From Pseudomonas sp. (GTDB lineage Bacteria; Pseudomonadota; Gammaproteobacteria; Pseudomonadales; Pseudomonadaceae): a stretch of 64,000 nt of DNA. The translations under genes were made by a program, and so were the position numbers. Positions 61,285 through 64,000 of this stretch are shown here, in pieces. The notes beneath the pieces were generated by a model, which searched no databases, was not told the DNA's origin, and saw only the letters and a list, made by a program, of their open reading frames with translations. The DNA lies in contig JAUYKV010000032.1 in NCBI GenBank assembly GCA_030699825.1, positions 30,231 through 94,230 of the forward strand, written 5' to 3'. The first letter of the stretch is position 1, and each line of letters starts with the position of its first letter.

Positions 61285-63582
61285 TTAGAAGCGGAAGTCG
61301 GTGCTCAGGGTCAGGGTGCGTGGATCGCCGAGCATGGCGCGGCGACCATTCCAGTTGGTGGAAACGGCGTACTCCTCATCAGTCAGGTTATCCAGGTTGA
61401 CCCGTACATCCAGGTTCGGATTGACCTCGTAGGACGCCATCGCATTGAAGGTGGTGTAGCTCGGCAGCTTACCCACTGCGCCGTTGGGAATGATGCGCTC
61501 GGCATCGTCCGGACGGCCCAGGTAGGACGAACCCACATGCTTGGCACCCGCACCGATGGTCACGCCAACCGGCAGACGGTAGGTGGTCCACAGGCTACCC
61601 GACACGCGCGGGGTAAAGGCCAACTCATCACCACTGGTGCGATCCACTGTGCCGTAGTCAGCGGCGTTGGCACGCTTGCGTACGTCATCCAGGTAGGAAC
61701 TGTGCTTACGCTCGCTGTCCATAAAGACGATGCCGGCAAACACATTCCAGTCGTCAGTAATTTTGCCTGTGGCACTTAGCTCCAGACCTTTGACGATCTG
61801 CTTGCCGTAACCCTTGAGGGTAGCTGGCGCTGCCTGCCCCGCATCAAGCCCGGTAATCGGCACGTCCTTTTTCACGGTGTAGAACAGCGCTGCGGCCGTC
61901 GAAAGACGCTTGTCGAAGAAGTCCCACTTGGTACCCAGCTCGTAGCTGTCGGCCTTAACCGGACCGGCGCCATCCACCAGCCCTGGCATAGCCTGACCAG
62001 CGACGCGGGAAATGTCAGCGTTCGACAGGAAAGAACCTGCTGGCTGCACCGAGCGGCCATAAGCGGCGTAGATGCTGCCGTATTCCACCGGTTTGTAAAC
62101 CAGGCCCAGCTTGCCGGCCACGGTGAACTCGGTGTCATCGTAGCCATCCGGCCCTACAGGTGCGCCGGCAACGGTCTTGCTGCTGATATCGACCTGGTAG
62201 TTCTCCAGACGCAGGCCGCCGGTGACTTGCCACTGCTTGTTCAGCTCGATGGTGTCGTACACGTACAGGGCAACCGTATCGACCGTCACCTCATTGCGCT
62301 CGGCAGCACGCTCGGCGGCAGGCCCGGCACGGTTGTAATCCGGATCAAAGATATTTGCATTACCCGGATTGATCGCAGCGTAGGTCGCGCCTTCGGACTT
62401 TTCGCGAGCCAGCTCCAGACCGGTCGCCAGATTGTGCTGCAAGCTACCGGTAGCAAACTGCGCAGACAGGTTGGTCTGGTTGGACAGGCTGGTGTTAACC
62501 CGATCATAAAACTGTGTATCGGTACGCAGCTGGTCACCGCCCAGGAACTGAAATGGCACGGTGTAACGCGCATCACGGTCAACCCGCGCCCAGCGAGTCT
62601 GGTTGCTCAGGGTCAGGCCAGTGGACAAATCGTGCTCGACACGCGCCAGGAAGGCATCGCTGGTGGTGTCGTCATAATCGGACTTGAGGCCATAGAACTT
62701 GTCGCGATCTACCGACGATAGCGACGGATCATAAACAGCCTTGAGCCCCTTGACCGACGAGCCGGACACGCCCCAGTCCGGGCGATCACTCATCTGCACA
62801 TGCTCATAGGCAAAGATCGCGCGGGTATCGGTGCCCAGACCAAAAGCCACCGACGGCGCGATGCCCCAGCTGTTGTTCTCCGCGTGCTCGCGGCCGGCCA
62901 CGCCGCTGTCTTCCAGCAGCAGGTTGAGGCGCGCGGCAGTAGTCTCGTTGATCACCTGGTTGGTATCCAGGGTCATGCGCTTGCGTGCCTCGGAATCGTA
63001 CTGGTCGAAGGCATAGCTGATGCCGCCACCAATAAACTCTTCCAAGGTCGGCGTCTTGGTCACCAGATTGATATAACCACCAGCACCGCCACGGCCGTTA
63101 TCGGCGGCCGGGCCCTTGGCCACTTCAACCGACTCGACGTTGAACACGTCGCGGGTGTAGCTGCCGTTGTCGCGCGCACCGTCGATAAAGATGCTGCCGC
63201 TGGTGTCGAAACCACGCAGGCTGAAATTGTTGGTGCCGCTGGCAAAGCCGTTTTCCCCGGCATTGAAGCTGATACCCGGAGTGTTGCTCAGCACGTCCGT
63301 CAGGTTGCGCGCGCCTTGCTCCTTGAACAGCGCTTCAGGGATCACGCTGAAGGTTTGCGGCGTATCCAACAGTGGCGCGGTCTGCTTCGGCGAGGAGGCC
63401 TTATCGACCTTGTAGCCTGTGTCCTGCTGACCTTTGACCGTAACGCTGCCCAGCTCTACCGGAGCTTTCTCGGCTTCGGCGGCAAAACTGTGGCTGGCGC
63501 ACGAAGCAATGGCAAAGCCGATTGCACTGGCCAACAGGCGGCGTTGTGGGAGATTTCTGCGCTTTTTATCGTAGTTGTTCAT
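61285..63582 (-). CDS. TonB-dependent siderophore receptor 3 (Fiu/PiuA-like)
   Basis: 765 aa. The N-terminus NLPQRRLLASAIG and TonB-box region APVELGSVTVKGQQ match receptor 2. The plug shows TPQTFSVIPEALFKEQ, NFSLRGFDTSGSIFIDG and VEVAKGPAADNGRGGAGG. The barrel ends TLSTDFRF. Same family as P. aeruginosa PiuA/Fiu for catecholates. It precedes piuC in the direction of transcription. Confidence 0.9.
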   Translation of the reverse strand: MNNYDKKRRNLPQRRLLASAIGFAIASCASHSFAAEAEKAPVELGSVTVKGQQDTGYKVDKASSPKQTAPLLDTPQTFSVIPEALFKEQGARNLTDVLSNTPGISFNAGENGFASGTNNFSLRGFDTSGSIFIDGARDNGSYTRDVFNVESVEVAKGPAADNGRGGAGGYINLVTKTPTLEEFIGGGISYAFDQYDSEARKRMTLDTNQVINETTAARLNLLLEDSGVAGREHAENNSWGIAPSVAFGLGTDTRAIFAYEHVQMSDRPDWGVSGSSVKGLKAVYDPSLSSVDRDKFYGLKSDYDDTTSDAFLARVEHDLSTGLTLSNQTRWARVDRDARYTVPFQFLGGDQLRTDTQFYDRVNTSLSNQTNLSAQFATGSLQHNLATGLELAREKSEGATYAAINPGNANIFDPDYNRAGPAAERAAERNEVTVDTVALYVYDTIELNKQWQVTGGLRLENYQVDISSKTVAGAPVGPDGYDDTEFTVAGKLGLVYKPVEYGSIYAAYGRSVQPAGSFLSNADISRVAGQAMPGLVDGAGPVKADSYELGTKWDFFDKRLSTAAALFYTVKKDVPITGLDAGQAAPATLKGYGKQIVKGLELSATGKITDDWNVFAGIVFMDSERKHSSYLDDVRKRANAADYGTVDRTSGDELAFTPRVSGSLWTTYRLPVGVTIGAGAKHVGSSYLGRPDDAERIIPNGAVGKLPSYTTFNAMASYEVNPNLDVRVNLDNLTDEEYAVSTNWNGRRAMLGDPRTLTLSTDFRF

Positions 63583-63612
63583 GAGAATCGCTCAGGCTTT
63601 AAAAACTGACGC

Positions 63613-63633
63613 GATTCTAATTAGTAAGCACTC
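63613..63633 (-). promoter_or_regulatory. Putative iron-responsive box upstream of receptor 3
   Basis: Minus-strand TTACTAATTAGAATCGCG lies 31-45 bases before the start; it shares AATTAGAATCGCG with receptor 1's upstream region. The classical Fur palindrome is poor here. Confidence 0.4.
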
Positions 63634-63811
63634 TCAATCAATCTTTACATCTCGTTTACAGAAACTCCTTTGTAACAAAATTGTCAGCCTTCACCGCCGA
63701 GCACATGCGGGCCACCACTAGCGGAATGACGCAAAGGCTCTAGCGCAAGTAATAGCGACTGGAGACGGCGCATTGGCTGGCATGTAACGCGCGGGCAAAA
63801 TGTTGCGCGCA

Positions 63812-63846
63812 CAAAAAAAGGCACGGGATCAGCCCGTGCCTTTTTG
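63812..63846. terminator. Bidirectional intrinsic terminator
   Basis: AAAAAAAGGCACGGG-ATCAG-CCCGTGCCTTTTT gives an eight-bp GC stem with A- and T-runs, 20 bases from the decarboxylase stop. The roughly 180 bases between it and the receptor 3 promoter show no gene. Confidence 0.9.
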
Positions 63847-63865
63847 CCCAGCGCTAGGCCAGGCG

Positions 63866-64000
63866 TTACAGATAGAACGACTTCAGCGGCGGGAAGCCGT
63901 TGAATTCCACCGCGCTGTAGCTGGTGGTGTAGGCGCCGGTGGACAGCCAGTACAGGCGGTCACCAATGGCCAGGTTGAGCGGCAGGCCGTACTTGTAGTT
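63866..64000 (-). CDS. speC: Ornithine/lysine decarboxylase type III, C-terminal end (cut by right edge)
   Basis: 44 residues of the C-terminus are visible: IGDRLYWLSTGAYTTSYSAV then FNGFPPLKSFYL. This is the conserved end of eukaryotic-type (fold III) PLP-dependent ornithine decarboxylases, where GAYT and FNGF line the dimer active site. Putrescine synthesis is the role. In P. aeruginosa speC lies near the piu genes, supporting the name. Confidence 0.85.
   Translation of the reverse strand, partial: NYKYGLPLNLAIGDRLYWLSTGAYTTSYSAVEFNGFPPLKSFYL

Noticed and set aside
1-64000. CRISPR array, integron attC, prophage or IS transposase
   Set aside because: No regularly spaced repeats, integrase or transposase frame was found; the palindromic repeats lack the attC core sequence.

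Overview
The window is GC-rich Pseudomonas-type chromosome. The clearest sign is gene order. The block ladS / thiD-thiE / hemL / two conserved hypotheticals / miaB / phoH / ybeY / corC / lnt follows, from memory, the P. aeruginosa PA3974-PA3984 order. The right end (diflavin reductase, siderophore receptor, piuC, speC-like decarboxylase) recalls the P. aeruginosa piu/speC neighbourhood. No rRNA, tRNA, CRISPR, phage or intact transposase gene was seen.

Layout. (1) 1-5.0 kb: the end of a fatty-acid/polyketide-like cluster. It holds a ketosynthase cut by the window edge with a small degenerate ketosynthase partner on +, facing a minus-strand operon (DarA-like flavodoxin-fold protein, KAS III-type condensing enzyme, unknown protein, BtrH_N protein). 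This looks like aryl polyene or dialkylresorcinol chemistry. (2) 5-28.8 kb: mostly housekeeping and conserved unknown genes. These include a NosR-like flavin/iron-sulfur membrane protein, a YhiN-type flavoprotein, an RhlE-like helicase, a LemA-TPM-TPM operon, a DnaQ-like exonuclease, a NYN protein, an SDR, a CDGSH protein, HrpB, FieF, a VIT1-type transporter, Lrp/AsnC, an RluE-like pseudouridine synthase, a zinc alcohol dehydrogenase and AMP nucleosidase. (3) 28.8-32.1 kb: a cobalamin riboswitch ahead of a CbiM-like permease, and a TetR-acyl-CoA dehydrogenase operon with a striking double operator. (4) 32.2-46 kb: the conserved ladS-to-lnt block, interrupted by an AT-richer NYN/PIN-like gene between thiE and hemL. 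(5) 46-48.4 kb: the pxpABC 5-oxoprolinase operon. (6) 48.5-63.6 kb: an iron-acquisition island. A TonB receptor-PepSY-ferredoxin-reductase operon diverges from a PepSY-DUF2271-DUF4198-diflavin reductase operon. Two paralogous siderophore receptors follow, flanking piuC and an FMN-dependent alpha-hydroxyacid oxidase. A shared ATTAGAATC-type box lies upstream of four of these iron genes. (7) The far right holds the 3' end of an ornithine/lysine decarboxylase.

Four things stand out. First, a family of dispersed palindromic repeats (about 14.8, 39.6, 40.1, 43.4 and 49.7 kb) keeps its stems paired although the stem sequences differ between copies. Two copies end exactly at the stop codon of a gene. 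Second, the island resembles a complete siderophore import plus inner-membrane reductive release system, in which one PepSY protein carries a propeller-like insert. Third, the NYN gene looks like a foreign insertion. Fourth, the TetR operon has twin palindromic operators overlapping its ribosome-binding site. All names come from recognising motifs in the supplied translations; no database search was run.
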